Virus record (IMG/VR): IMGVR_UViG_3300027844_002060
Span: 1-32,951 of that record
From: a virus
Length of the DNA: 32,951 bases
Direction: 5' to 3' (one strand)
The notes under the pieces were generated by a model. It did no database searches. It was given only the letters and a program-made list of their open reading frames with translations, and was not told the DNA's origin. Of this stretch, positions 6,494 to 15,400 are shown piece by piece. The position numbers and the translations under genes were made by a program. Each line of letters begins with the position of its first letter. Position 1 is the first letter of the stretch.

Positions 6494-6498
6494 TGGGC
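6464..6498 (-). terminator. Rho-independent terminator of the late operon
   Basis: Read on the minus strand: GCCCATCA, a 9-base loop, TGGTGGGC, then TTTTCTCTTT. The 8-bp stem has one G-U pair and the T-rich tail follows at once. It sits about 50 bases after the stop of the spanin candidate. The hairpin overlaps the 3' end and stop codon of the convergent dcm gene (stop at 6491-6493). Confidence 0.75.
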
Positions 6499-6546
6499 CA
6501 GGTCTCGAGGCGCTGGATGGTAACATTGCCTCGGTGAGGCTGTAAC

Positions 6547-6939
6547 CTACAGCTTGATGGCTGTCTCGGCCATGCTGTCGACAACCAGCCCCTCGGCCCC
6601 GTCGCAATCCGGGCGCTGGGCTGAGGACTGGCCGTACTGCCAGCACATCTGGAGTAGGCATTGGGCAGACAGCGGGTCTCCCCCGAGCGATACGATACAT
6701 GCCGGGGGAGTCTTACCGAGCTCCGAGCGTAGCTCTGCGTCGAGCACGACGGGCTTGCTGAGCTCTGTGACCATCGTAGCCTGACCTGCCTGCAGCTCGC
6801 GTAGCTGCTCGGTGTGTGCCTCGGCCACATCCCCCTGTCGGTCAGCCGTCATGTACCCGGCGATCCCGCCCGACAGGAACAGTGCAACGCTGGCGATGAG
6901 CATGGCGCTAATAGACACGGAGGCTCCGCTTGCAGGCAT
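6547..6939 (-). CDS. Rz-like inner-membrane spanin candidate
   Basis: About 130 residues: an N-terminal membrane span (MLIASVALFLSGGIAGYM), a polar helical stretch with EAHTEQLRELQAGQ that could form a coiled coil, then a Cys-containing C-terminus with a CWQYGQSSAQRPDCD-like segment that resembles Rz-type proteins of lysis cassettes. Inner-membrane spanins bridge to an outer-membrane lipoprotein and disrupt the outer membrane at lysis. The gene overlaps the end of the amidase gene by about 32 bases if ATG 6939 is used; ATG 6903 is an alternative, and the open frame extends to 7038. I could not find an embedded lipoprotein partner. It is the last gene of the late operon. Confidence 0.6.
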   Translation of the reverse strand: MPASGASVSISAMLIASVALFLSGGIAGYMTADRQGDVAEAHTEQLRELQAGQATMVTELSKPVVLDAELRSELGKTPPACIVSLGGDPLSAQCLLQMCWQYGQSSAQRPDCDGAEGLVVDSMAETAIKL

Positions 6940-7609
6940 AGTTGTGGATCCCATTAGCCAGCGCCGCAGCGATACGCTCCCCGCCCTCGGTGGTGGCGGC
7001 GAAGTTGTGCTCGGGTCTGTCGAGGAAGTATGGCTCAAAGCAGATCCCCGCGAGATTGGAGGGGCCTTCGTAGATACCCTTGATCGTGTTCAGGCCGTTG
7101 GTCCACGCCGTGGGTGTGCCCCGTCGGGTGATGCAGCGCTCGATCCCAGGTATCCCCTCGGTGAGCATGGCTCGAGATACCTCCTTCGCTATGTGTCGAC
7201 CCTGCGTAGACCGGGCGTCAGAGATGACCAGGGAGTAGTTGCCCCCGCCCGCGTTGACGTGACACGCAACGTATACGCAGTGCCTGCCCGGGTAGAGCAT
7301 GGCGAGCTTCCTCGCCTCCCGGTGTCGGGACGAGTACCACCCGCTGTCGAGGACAAACACCTCGTGCCCCATCCCCTCGAGGATGCGCTTTGCGGGGAGG
7401 TAGTAGTCGGGCGTGAGGTTCGCCTCCTTCTCGTGGTCCTCGATAACCCCGTCGTGGTCGAGGTCGTAGGCTGCACCCATGTCCCCACCCACAGCCACGG
7501 GACACGGTGGCCGACAGTCGACGCCCATGTCGCAATCCAGCGCGTGGGGCATAGACCGAGACCCGGGCTTGCCGTAGTGCTGCCGGTCGAAGATGACGAG
7601 ACCGCTCAT
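6908..7609 (-). CDS. Endolysin, N-acetylmuramoyl-L-alanine amidase (Amidase_3-like)
   Basis: A 233-residue peptidoglycan hydrolase. Candidate zinc ligands fit the Amidase_3 pattern: His11 (DRQHYGKPGS), Glu60 in EKEANL and His117 in VACHVNAG; the catalytic Glu192 lies in ICFEPYF. An insertion between the first two ligands contains the sequence DLDHDGVIEDHE (49-60), which matches the EF-hand loop consensus exactly, and a Cys-rich stretch (Cys26, Cys32, Cys36). It would cut the amide between muramic acid and the peptide during lysis. There is no signal peptide; export is expected through the holin encoded just upstream, whose stop codon overlaps this start (ATGA, 7606-7609). The spanin candidate follows. 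Confidence 0.82.
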   Translation of the reverse strand: MSGLVIFDRQHYGKPGSRSMPHALDCDMGVDCRPPCPVAVGGDMGAAYDLDHDGVIEDHEKEANLTPDYYLPAKRILEGMGHEVFVLDSGWYSSRHREARKLAMLYPGRHCVYVACHVNAGGGNYSLVISDARSTQGRHIAKEVSRAMLTEGIPGIERCITRRGTPTAWTNGLNTIKGIYEGPSNLAGICFEPYFLDRPEHNFAATTEGGERIAAALANGIHNYACKRSLRVY

Positions 7610-7902
7610 GCTTCCGTATCCAGCAGCTTATCTACCGCAGTCCTGATATGGTCCAGGTTGGACTCCATCCTGCCCGTGAGCTGGGCGTATCGGCCGTCCT
7701 TCGCTTCGACGATTATGTCGTACCGGTCGCGGACCTTGTCCGTCTGTGCTTCGCTCTTTTCTTGCATGTCCGCTACTTGTTTTGCAAAGTCGCTCTGAAG
7801 CGTCTGTAGCTGCTTTTGCAGTTGTACGAACTGCCAGCCGAGAAAGGCGGCGAAGCAACCCATCGCACCGTAGTCGAGAAGGGCAGTAAGTAGAGTATCC
7901 AT
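7606..7902 (-). CDS. Holin candidate (one membrane span plus coiled coil)
   Basis: A 98-residue protein with one N-terminal membrane segment (LLDYGAMGCFAAFLGWQFV, about residues 8-26) followed by a long charged helix rich in Gln, Lys and Glu (LQKQLQTLQSDFAKQV onward), typical of phage holin-like and haemolysin-XhlA-like lysis proteins. Its ATG has a strong ribosome-binding site (GAGGGA, 4 bases upstream), and its stop overlaps the amidase start by four bases. Location between small virion genes and the endolysin supports a role in forming the membrane lesion that releases or activates the amidase. No direct sequence family is recognised. Confidence 0.65.
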   Translation of the reverse strand: MDTLLTALLDYGAMGCFAAFLGWQFVQLQKQLQTLQSDFAKQVADMQEKSEAQTDKVRDRYDIIVEAKDGRYAQLTGRMESNLDHIRTAVDKLLDTEA

Positions 7903-7918
7903 ACGTTCCCTCGGCAGG

Positions 7919-8170
7919 TCACGGGGCTACATCGCTAAGAGCCACCTTAACCTCGGCACCAAGGACCTCGGGGTCAAGCGCCGAGACATCCGGCGTGGGT
8001 GTACAGGTCACCGCCAACGTGTAGGATGTGCCCTCGACATCTACAGTAGCGATACCCCCGCTGCCGGTGAGCGTCGACTCAGACACGGTGAGCTGCACCA
8101 AGATCCCTGGCCACTCCCGGTCCCCGGACTCGAGGATAACTTCTTGAGTGGATACATCTGACACTGGCAT
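7919..8170 (-). CDS. Small beta-rich virion-like protein
   Basis: An 83-residue protein of unknown function, rich in Thr, Ser and Val and probably all-beta (ILVQLTVSESTLTG, TSYTLAVTCT). The ATG at 8170 has a strong site (AGGGGG, 5 bases upstream) and is preferred over an in-frame start at 8206. Position after the tail genes and before the lysis genes suggests a minor virion or tail component. It follows the 264-residue gene by 8 bases. Confidence 0.55.
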   Translation of the reverse strand: MPVSDVSTQEVILESGDREWPGILVQLTVSESTLTGSGGIATVDVEGTSYTLAVTCTPTPDVSALDPEVLGAEVKVALSDVAP

Positions 8171-8178
8171 ACTGCCCC

Positions 8179-8973
8179 CTATACTACTCGAGCACCGACC
8201 CAGCATTTAACCCCAACAATCCGGGCGGACATATCGTCTGACGCAGGGTTCCAGCCGATCTTGAGGTACTGGAGATTGGGTGGATCCGCATCGAGATTAG
8301 TTTGGCCCCCGGCCCGACTTCGCAACGATCCGCCCGCGGCGTTCTGTGGGACGAGGCCCCGATACGCCGGAGATCCCACCGCTGTGCTCACTGAGGTAGT
8401 CCAGCTATACCCGGACCCATAGAGCATCATGACCAAGCGCGTATCTGTGATCGAGGCCGTGAACGGATTACTGCCGTTGTAGCCGACTGTCCAGCTTGCA
8501 CCTCCTCTATAGGCGTTTCGCACGCGGAATGTGGCGCCCGAAGATTTGCGCAACTGCATAAATAGGTCGTATGGGGCATCTGTATCGCCCGCCAGTGAGC
8601 CCAGTTTGATCGTGAACGTGGCGTTGTTAGCCGCCATCACGAGGAGATCCCACTCGACAGCGACGCACAGGAAGTCGCCACGCAAGACCGTCGGAATCTG
8701 GGTGACGATATAGGAGTCCACGACGGAATCACTCGTAAAGATCGTGCCCTGGGTGTTGGCCTCCGCTACCGTGGCTACGGCCTCCGTCGTTGTCCACGCG
8801 ACACCGTCCACCGTAAAGGTACCGACACTGCTCATGTCCACCGTCGGAGAGGCAGCCATGGCCGTGTCAAGCACGAGCTTCGGTCCCCCGGTATCAGCGG
8901 CAGGCGCAGGCGCAGGCGCAGGCCCCCCGCTCGCCCCGGTGGCGGGATCGAATGCCGGTATAATCCCCCCCAT
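8179..8973 (-). CDS. Tail or fibre-like structural protein with Ala-Pro linker
   Basis: A 264-residue protein. The N-terminus has a short linker of alternating Ala and Pro (GPAPAPAPAADTGG, residues about 17-30), followed by a long beta-rich domain (VGTFTVDGVAWTTTE, then FLCVAVEWDLLVMAANN, and later LVMMLYGSGYSWTTSV) that resembles phage fibre or carbohydrate-recognition jelly-roll domains in composition. No enzymatic motif is seen. ATG 8973 directly follows the stop of the upstream gene (TAG-ATG) and has a GGAG site. It is likely a virion surface protein and could bind host receptors; that role is inferred from context. Confidence 0.6.
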   Translation of the reverse strand: MGGIIPAFDPATGASGGPAPAPAPAADTGGPKLVLDTAMAASPTVDMSSVGTFTVDGVAWTTTEAVATVAEANTQGTIFTSDSVVDSYIVTQIPTVLRGDFLCVAVEWDLLVMAANNATFTIKLGSLAGDTDAPYDLFMQLRKSSGATFRVRNAYRGGASWTVGYNGSNPFTASITDTRLVMMLYGSGYSWTTSVSTAVGSPAYRGLVPQNAAGGSLRSRAGGQTNLDADPPNLQYLKIGWNPASDDMSARIVGVKCWVGARVV

Positions 8974-9414
8974 CTACGACTCCGACCACGTAATGGTGCT
9001 CGAGTCCAGGGTAAACGTCCCGGTGTCACCATGCACGAACAGGTAGAAGTTTCCGAGCTCACCCGCCATAGTCTGGGCGATAGGAACCTTGACCGAGTAG
9101 GCAACAGCCCCGACTGTGGTAGTTGTCAGTCCGACGGCTATGGTCGCGGTGGTGTCGGGGATAACGGTGTTGTCCCCCGCAGCATCCAGACACAAACGCA
9201 TCGTGATTGTAGTCGGAGGCCCAGCCGCCAACGCCGAGACCTGTACGACGATGGCCTCCATGGCGTAGTTAAACGCCCGGCCAGCCATGAAGGCCACGAC
9301 ATCTGCGAGCAGGTTGTGGTTGTGTACGTTCGCCGGCGCGAACGCATCCCCAACAGCGAGTCGAGGGGTTGAGACCTGCGACGAATGAAAGAAAGCTCTG
9401 ATCGGGGCTGCCAT
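8974..9414 (-). CDS. Small virion structural protein
   Basis: A 146-residue, Ala/Thr-rich, beta-rich protein. The likely start is ATG 9414 because a perfect GGAGG site (9420-9424) lies 5 bases upstream; an in-frame GTG at 9426 overlaps that site. The segment GAVAYSVKV matches GAVAYSVRA of the capsid decoration candidate, and the DNA is identical there over 21 bases (9092-9112 and 24303-24323). It lies immediately after the giant internal protein gene and directly precedes the 264-residue protein. A role as a trimeric decoration or fibre protein is possible but not shown. Confidence 0.6.
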   Translation of the reverse strand: MAAPIRAFFHSSQVSTPRLAVGDAFAPANVHNHNLLADVVAFMAGRAFNYAMEAIVVQVSALAAGPPTTITMRLCLDAAGDNTVIPDTTATIAVGLTTTTVGAVAYSVKVPIAQTMAGELGNFYLFVHGDTGTFTLDSSTITWSES

Positions 9415-9419
9415 ACGCA

Positions 9420-9424
9420 CCTCC
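9420..9424 (-). promoter_or_regulatory. Strong Shine-Dalgarno site deciding the start at 9414
   Basis: GGAGG on the minus strand, 5 bases before ATG 9414. It overlaps the alternative GTG start at 9426, which makes the longer form unlikely. Confidence 0.7.
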
Positions 9425-9452
9425 ACGTTGGATCGGCTGCGGCGTTAGTATA

Positions 9453-12400
9453 TCACCTCCGGTCCACGCCTGTCCTCATCTCAGCCTGCGCTCGTTTCAA
9501 CTCGAACATCGTCTGCGACAGAATCTCCTCGGGGTCTTTCGCGCCTATGGGCGTCTGCGCTCCGATGGCGAACGACCACAGCGGGACGTTCCCCCTCCGC
9601 TGCTCTTTGATGTAGTCGCTGTCATGACCCGCCATGATGTTCTTGGTCATATCCTCGGTGGTGCGCTTCATCTGAAAGAGGGTCATCCACATGACATGTG
9701 TCTTGAACCTCTCCATGCCGGCAACTGAACTGAAGTACCACTCGTAATAGGCATCATCAGTGTCCTCACGGAAAGACGGTCGACCGGGGATCCGCTTGCT
9801 GCGGTCCAGAACAGGCCTGATATCATACGCCTCTCGGAACCACGGGAAGATGTCATCAGGTCCGTTGTGAAGCGCCCATGCCAACGCCCAGTCGGGAACC
9901 TTCCAGCCCTTGTCGGTCTGCCGGAGCGACGAGTGGATCCAACCCTCAATCATCTTCGTAAGAACCGGATGCAGGTTCTCCTCCGCAATACCCTTCGTGA
10001 GAAGAGCCTGCGACTCGACCTCCGGCTGGAACCAACCAATGACCCATGCCCCCATCGAGAGCAGGTCGGAGAAGCTGTCCACGCCTGGGTCGCTCGGGCC
10101 GTAGTTCATCGCACCCGCTGTGCCATCAAATACATACTTGGTGGGGTCAACCACGATCCGGGACTTCGTGTAATCGGCACCGTACAGGTACTGCGTAGAC
10201 GCCTGGTGGCTATCCCGCAACGCCAGCATCTTCCTCGAGAACACCCCGCCGTCTCGAGCAATAGACTCTATGAGCTCGAGCATCATCGAGAGCCGGAAGG
10301 TGACGAACAGCATGACTCGGTTCAGCAGCGTGCGAACGATGCCTGGGGCCCGGCCGTAGTCAAGCACCACAGCTTTGGCGAGCTGACCGGCTTGCTGCTC
10401 GGTCATCCCCTCCTTCAAGGCAGACGCGAACGTGTTGTGGCGGAACGCACGGTCTGTTGCGTTCGCTACGTACTGGAAGATGTTCGTGCGCAGGGGATCG
10501 AAGGTCCGCAAGAACTGCGCCCACGGGTTTTTAGCCGAGCCCCCCGACGCAAGATGCGCATCCCTCATCAGGTCTCGCATCCACGCTTCCTGAAACTCGA
10601 TGGAACCTCGAGTTATCTGGATGTTGGCCCGACCCATGGCATCCTGGAGTGCTGCTTGGGTCCAGCGTCGGCCAGTGCGAGAGGTGAACACAACCGCATC
10701 AGGTGGTCTCGGCGTCACCGCATCCACGAGCTTCGGCGGGAGCGCCGCCAAAGCCTTCTTCAAACCCTCCCGGCGGGAGAGCATCCGCGCCTCCTCCGCG
10801 ACCCGGGTGAGGGCGACCGTCGGGACAAGGGTGACCGCCTGCTTTGCTACATCCACTGCCTGGGCAACGTACCCCCCCCCACGCGCAGCTCGAAGCGCCC
10901 CGACTGCCCCCACCGTTGTCAGTGCCAACAGCGGAGCAGTTAGCAGATTCATTCCGATGTACCGCATATTCGGGGCGGGGACCGGCAGGATGATTGGCCA
11001 CCCGTCTTCTGTAACCCCCGCTCCTACCGCATAGAAGCCGCCAGCCAGCAGCCCACCAGCGGCGAGTGTCCGAGAGGAGAAGAACGCCCCCTTGATTAGG
11101 TTTATAGCGAACATAGCGGCATTCTTCCCGCGCTCGACCGGGTCTCCACTTCGCCAGGCTTTGACGAGTCGGTCTCGCTGGGTCAGCATCTCCAAGTTGT
11201 CGATGAGACGCCCGTCCTTGGCTGACGCCACCAGCTTCGCGATGGCATCGGAATACGAGTCACCCATGAGCAAGATGGCAGGTTGGTAGGGGTCTATCTC
11301 CATCACATTCGCGACGATATTCTGGAGGCTTCCCGGCCCGCGGCCCGGGGTGAAGCCCAGTGCCCGCGCATTACTCAAGAACTCCTCTACCGCTGGGACT
11401 ATCAGCGTGTCGAAGGCGTTGCTCATCAGCCCGTCAGCCAAGCGCATAGCAAGGTCGCCCTCGACCACGTTCTCCATGGCTATGATCGCCTCGCGCGAGG
11501 GGGTGGCTCCTGCCGGGAGCCTGTCGAACTTCACTCCCAGCTTCCGGCTGCGGGCAAGCTCCCACAGATCGAGCAACGCAGTGTCACCTGGATTCAGCGT
11601 ATCGCCCTGCGATCTCGCAAGCTGGAGCCCCTTCGCCAACAACTTCGTTGCAAGTAGGGTCGCGTCCTTCTTGTAGGCAAACACAACCTTCTTCAGGCTG
11701 TTGAAGTCTATGTCGACGGTGCCATCTTTAAGTATCTGCGTGAGTACATCGCTGATGATCTCCTGTCGCGCCTTCGGGCTGAACGAGTTGTACATCCGGG
11801 CCGAGGCCTTATCGAGCTCCCGGGTATAGGCGCCTCCACCGATAATAGGCGCCAACCCGTATTCATCGACCCCGGGTCGAGGGGTCATCACATCGAGCTT
11901 CGCCAGCTCGGCAAGCTTCACGTTCACCTGGGAGGCGATCTCCGCTTCGGCCCGGGAGAGTGCTGTGGGCGCGTCGTCCCCCGCCTTAATGTGGGCTGCT
12001 CGAAGGGATTCTACCGTGTCCTCGAGACCGTCCTCGATGAGGGTCCGGTAAACCGACGTGCGGTTCTTGACCGAGAGTAGCTGCTCACTGCGGGCAAGGT
12101 TCGGTCGGCTGCTGAACGCTGAAGGCATGAGCTCGACCCACACCTCGGGGCTCCTAATCCTCATCGCCGCTACACCGCGGTCAATGGTGCGGACCTCATC
12201 CGCCCCCACAGCCCAGGCGGTGAGCACTTGGGAGAGGGCGTCGTCGTTAAAGCCGGTGGGGATGCCCCCGAAGTTCTCACCCTTTCCCCTTTCTTTGAGG
12301 CGAGGGTTTTCTACGCGCGCCTTCTCGATCACAGCCTTCAGGTTGTCCAGGCTGGGCATCAGATACTCACCTGGGAGGCGAGTGGCCCGGTTCGGATCGA

Positions 12401-15400
12401 TGCCGGGTAGTGTGACCCACCGCTCAACCGCGTCCTTAATCGTGTCGTATTCGGCTTTATCGAAGAACAGAGAGAGGATGTTCTCCCACGTATCCTCCAT
12501 GACCTGCGCGGCGATATTGCCCCTCACCGTGCCTGCCCAGTCTGTGGCGTCACGCACATCTTTCTGGATAAGCTCACCCACCGCGGCCCCTCCCTGGTCC
12601 CCGCTGGTCGTATAGGCCACTCGATACCACGCATCGTTGTCGGCTTGCCCGGCCGACATTAACCGCTCGGCTTCTTCCGTTGCGGACTTAATCTTGTCCT
12701 GCACCACCCGGGTGATACGGGTCTTCACAATCCCATTGAGGGCTGCGGCGCCCGGGTTCGGGAACCCGACAGCTCTTGCGGTCGTGGTCGCATCGCGGAG
12801 CTCCCGTTGGAAGTTGTCTCCAATCCCACCGACCCGGCTCTTTAGGTCAGCGAACAACCGCTGGATAGCACCGTGGCTCACCTTCTCGTACAGGAATGGC
12901 GCGTCCTTACCGAACTTGGCTGTTGCCCAGACCTTGGCTCTATGTACTGCCTTGCGCACACCTGACAAGTCGACGGCTATCTTGCTCGGCAGCACAACTC
13001 TCGCCGCTTCGCTGATGAGCAGAGGCACCGTGCGGGTGGCAAGGTTGACGATATTCCGGCGAGCTACGCGAGTCTCGGGGAGCCTGTCGAGCCCTACGTT
13101 GACACGCTCGACCATCGCGCGCTCGGTCTGGGGGCCACCGAAGGCTGTCCGAGCAGCGCTGTAGAGCTTAGCGGGCTCATCGGCTTCCGATATGTCGTCC
13201 ATCAGGTGGAGCCGGAACATGTCTGACTCAATCTGCTCGAGCACGTAGGCCATATCGCCTTCGCTCAAGACGCTTGGTGCGTCGTCTGGGCCCGCGTCTA
13301 TGTGGCGAAGTATCCGTGTGAGGTCTCGGTTGCGCCGGATGTTGCCGGCACCGAAAGCCGTCAAGATAGCATCGCGTAGCCCGAGCTTGTCTCCGGTGAC
13401 CGTCACATCGTTGACTTTCGCCCCGTCTACCTTCCGGCCTTTGTGCTTGACGGTGAACGCCTGCCGGTAGGGCTCCATGTCGCGTTTAACTTTAGCGAAC
13501 AGTGCTCGAGTTACCCGCTTAATAGGGGCAATAACGCTGCGGGTGACGAATACAAAGTCATCGGGGATCTCGTTCTCGATGGTCGCCTCGATGGCTCGAC
13601 CTGCCGATGCCCTGGCCGCCGATGCCACCTGAAAGAGGTGCGTGCGGATCGTGGCTGGGTTCAGCTTGACCTCCCCCATCCGGCGTTGGAAGATGCGCCC
13701 GAGCTCTCCTGTCACCGACACTTCGTCAGCGCTGCGCGATGCCTTCACGAGGTCAGAGCCCAGCTTGTGGATCTGAAGCGGCACAGGCTTACCCGGCTGC
13801 ACCGGGAGCGCCCCCGACATCGAGCTTGGGTTGGGGTAGAGCGTCTTGACCCACTCCTCCAGCGACAGCTTCTGCTTGTTGTCCAGCGCTGGCAGCACCT
13901 TCTTGGTTACGCCTCCCTGTGCAAGCAGGTTGCGGATCCGCGCCTCGGGGTTGGCGACCCCGCTCTCTACAATCTGCATGACCCCCGGGCGGTAGACCTC
14001 TGCCCGCCACTGGTAGATGACCTTGTTCAACCGGGTTCTTTCGGCTTGGGTTAGCACCCGCTCGGGAAACGCCCCCCCGAACCCTGCCTGTTTGCGGAGG
14101 TAAGGGCCTATCGCCGTGCCCTGAACAAGCGTATTGAGATCCCGCCCGTCGACTGCGGCTTCGCTTGCATAGAGGTGCATCTGCATGAGGTAGGGCGTCT
14201 GCATCTCGGAGCCGCCGTACTCCCCCGCTACCCTGCGGACATTGTTCGCACCCACCTGCGCATCAAAGAGGTCGTCAGGTTTGGGTGTCCCAGCTCGACC
14301 CTCGAGCAAGTCACCCACCAGCCGCTGGGCTTTGGCTAACTCAGCAGCTTTGATGGGATGCCCCAGCGTGAACGCTGCCTGGTGGAGCTTGGTCGAGCCT
14401 AACTGCTTGGAAGCCTTGGTAAGGCCCTTTGACCCCAGCCGAGCGAGTTCCTTTGTCAACTTGAACGGGCCGATCCCGTAGGCTACCTCGAGACCAACAC
14501 CGTACCAATACGGAGTCGTAGTGCCCATGTGCTCGTAGATGGTGTTCTTGCCCGCAGCCGAGCTTTCCGTGTAATCTTCCCGAGCCCGGTAATACTCCGC
14601 GGCCCGCTCCTCCCGTAAGGCTGGTGCGCTCATGAACTCGTCGCCCGCGGAGCGACCCCGGGCGAGCGCTGTGGCGTAGTCGATAATGAAGTCGCCCGTA
14701 GCCGAGGCTACCCGCACACCGTAGGGGTCAACGGATGTGGCTTGCGTTCGTTGGGTAGGCTGGAAAGGAACAAGCATCGCCGGGCCAGGTACATCTGCGG
14801 CAAACTGGAGGAGTTCCGACTTCTCCTTCAGCCCCGGGATGGCGGCGAGGAGCGTGTAGAGATTCGGCGGAGTGGGGAGCTCGACCGCACCTGAGAATGT
14901 CTCCCGCGCATCCTCGGGGGTCATGCCCCCCCGCTTCACTGCCTGGTCGATCAGGCCCTCGTGGATCCGATACGCCCAGCTATTGGGATCGACAGGCTCT
15001 CCGGTGGCTGGGTCTTGCTCCCAAACCAACGGGCTGTACCCCATAGCCACGGTGTTGATGAGCGTGCTTACGGTTGCAAACCAAGAACGAAAGGCGGCGC
15101 CTGTAACCGTCTCGATGGTGCGCGCCTCCCCCGGGCGCGTGTACATGAACATCTCATCGAATGACTGAATGACCACGTCTTTGTACTGCTGGTCGAAGAA
15201 ATCCTGCGCCTCGGAGTCTTCGAGGATTTGGTCATAGTTGAGCTGCCGGGTGATATCGGAGAGGTGCTGCCGAAGCTGCCGCATCTGCCGAGCAATCTTC
15301 TCGGGAGACATGAGTTCTTGTTTGGCAAACGCCTCGGTGACATGCTCGGCTCGGGTCGGTTCTCGCCAGTCCCCCTCGGGGTCGTCCGGGTCCAGGTAGA

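Noticed and set aside
6365-6830. An embedded outer-membrane spanin (Rz1-like lipoprotein) within the Rz-like gene
   Set aside because: The alternative frames in this region start without a signal peptide and lipobox, so no partner can be supported.
6812-7798. A 328-codon + strand open frame opposite the lysis genes
   Set aside because: It is antisense to the amidase, holin and spanin candidates, which have clear motifs and starts; no domain is seen in it.
9867-10943. A 358-codon + strand open frame opposite the giant ejection protein
   Set aside because: It lies wholly opposite a long and well-supported minus gene, and its translation is rich in Arg, His and Pro as expected of antisense GC-rich DNA.
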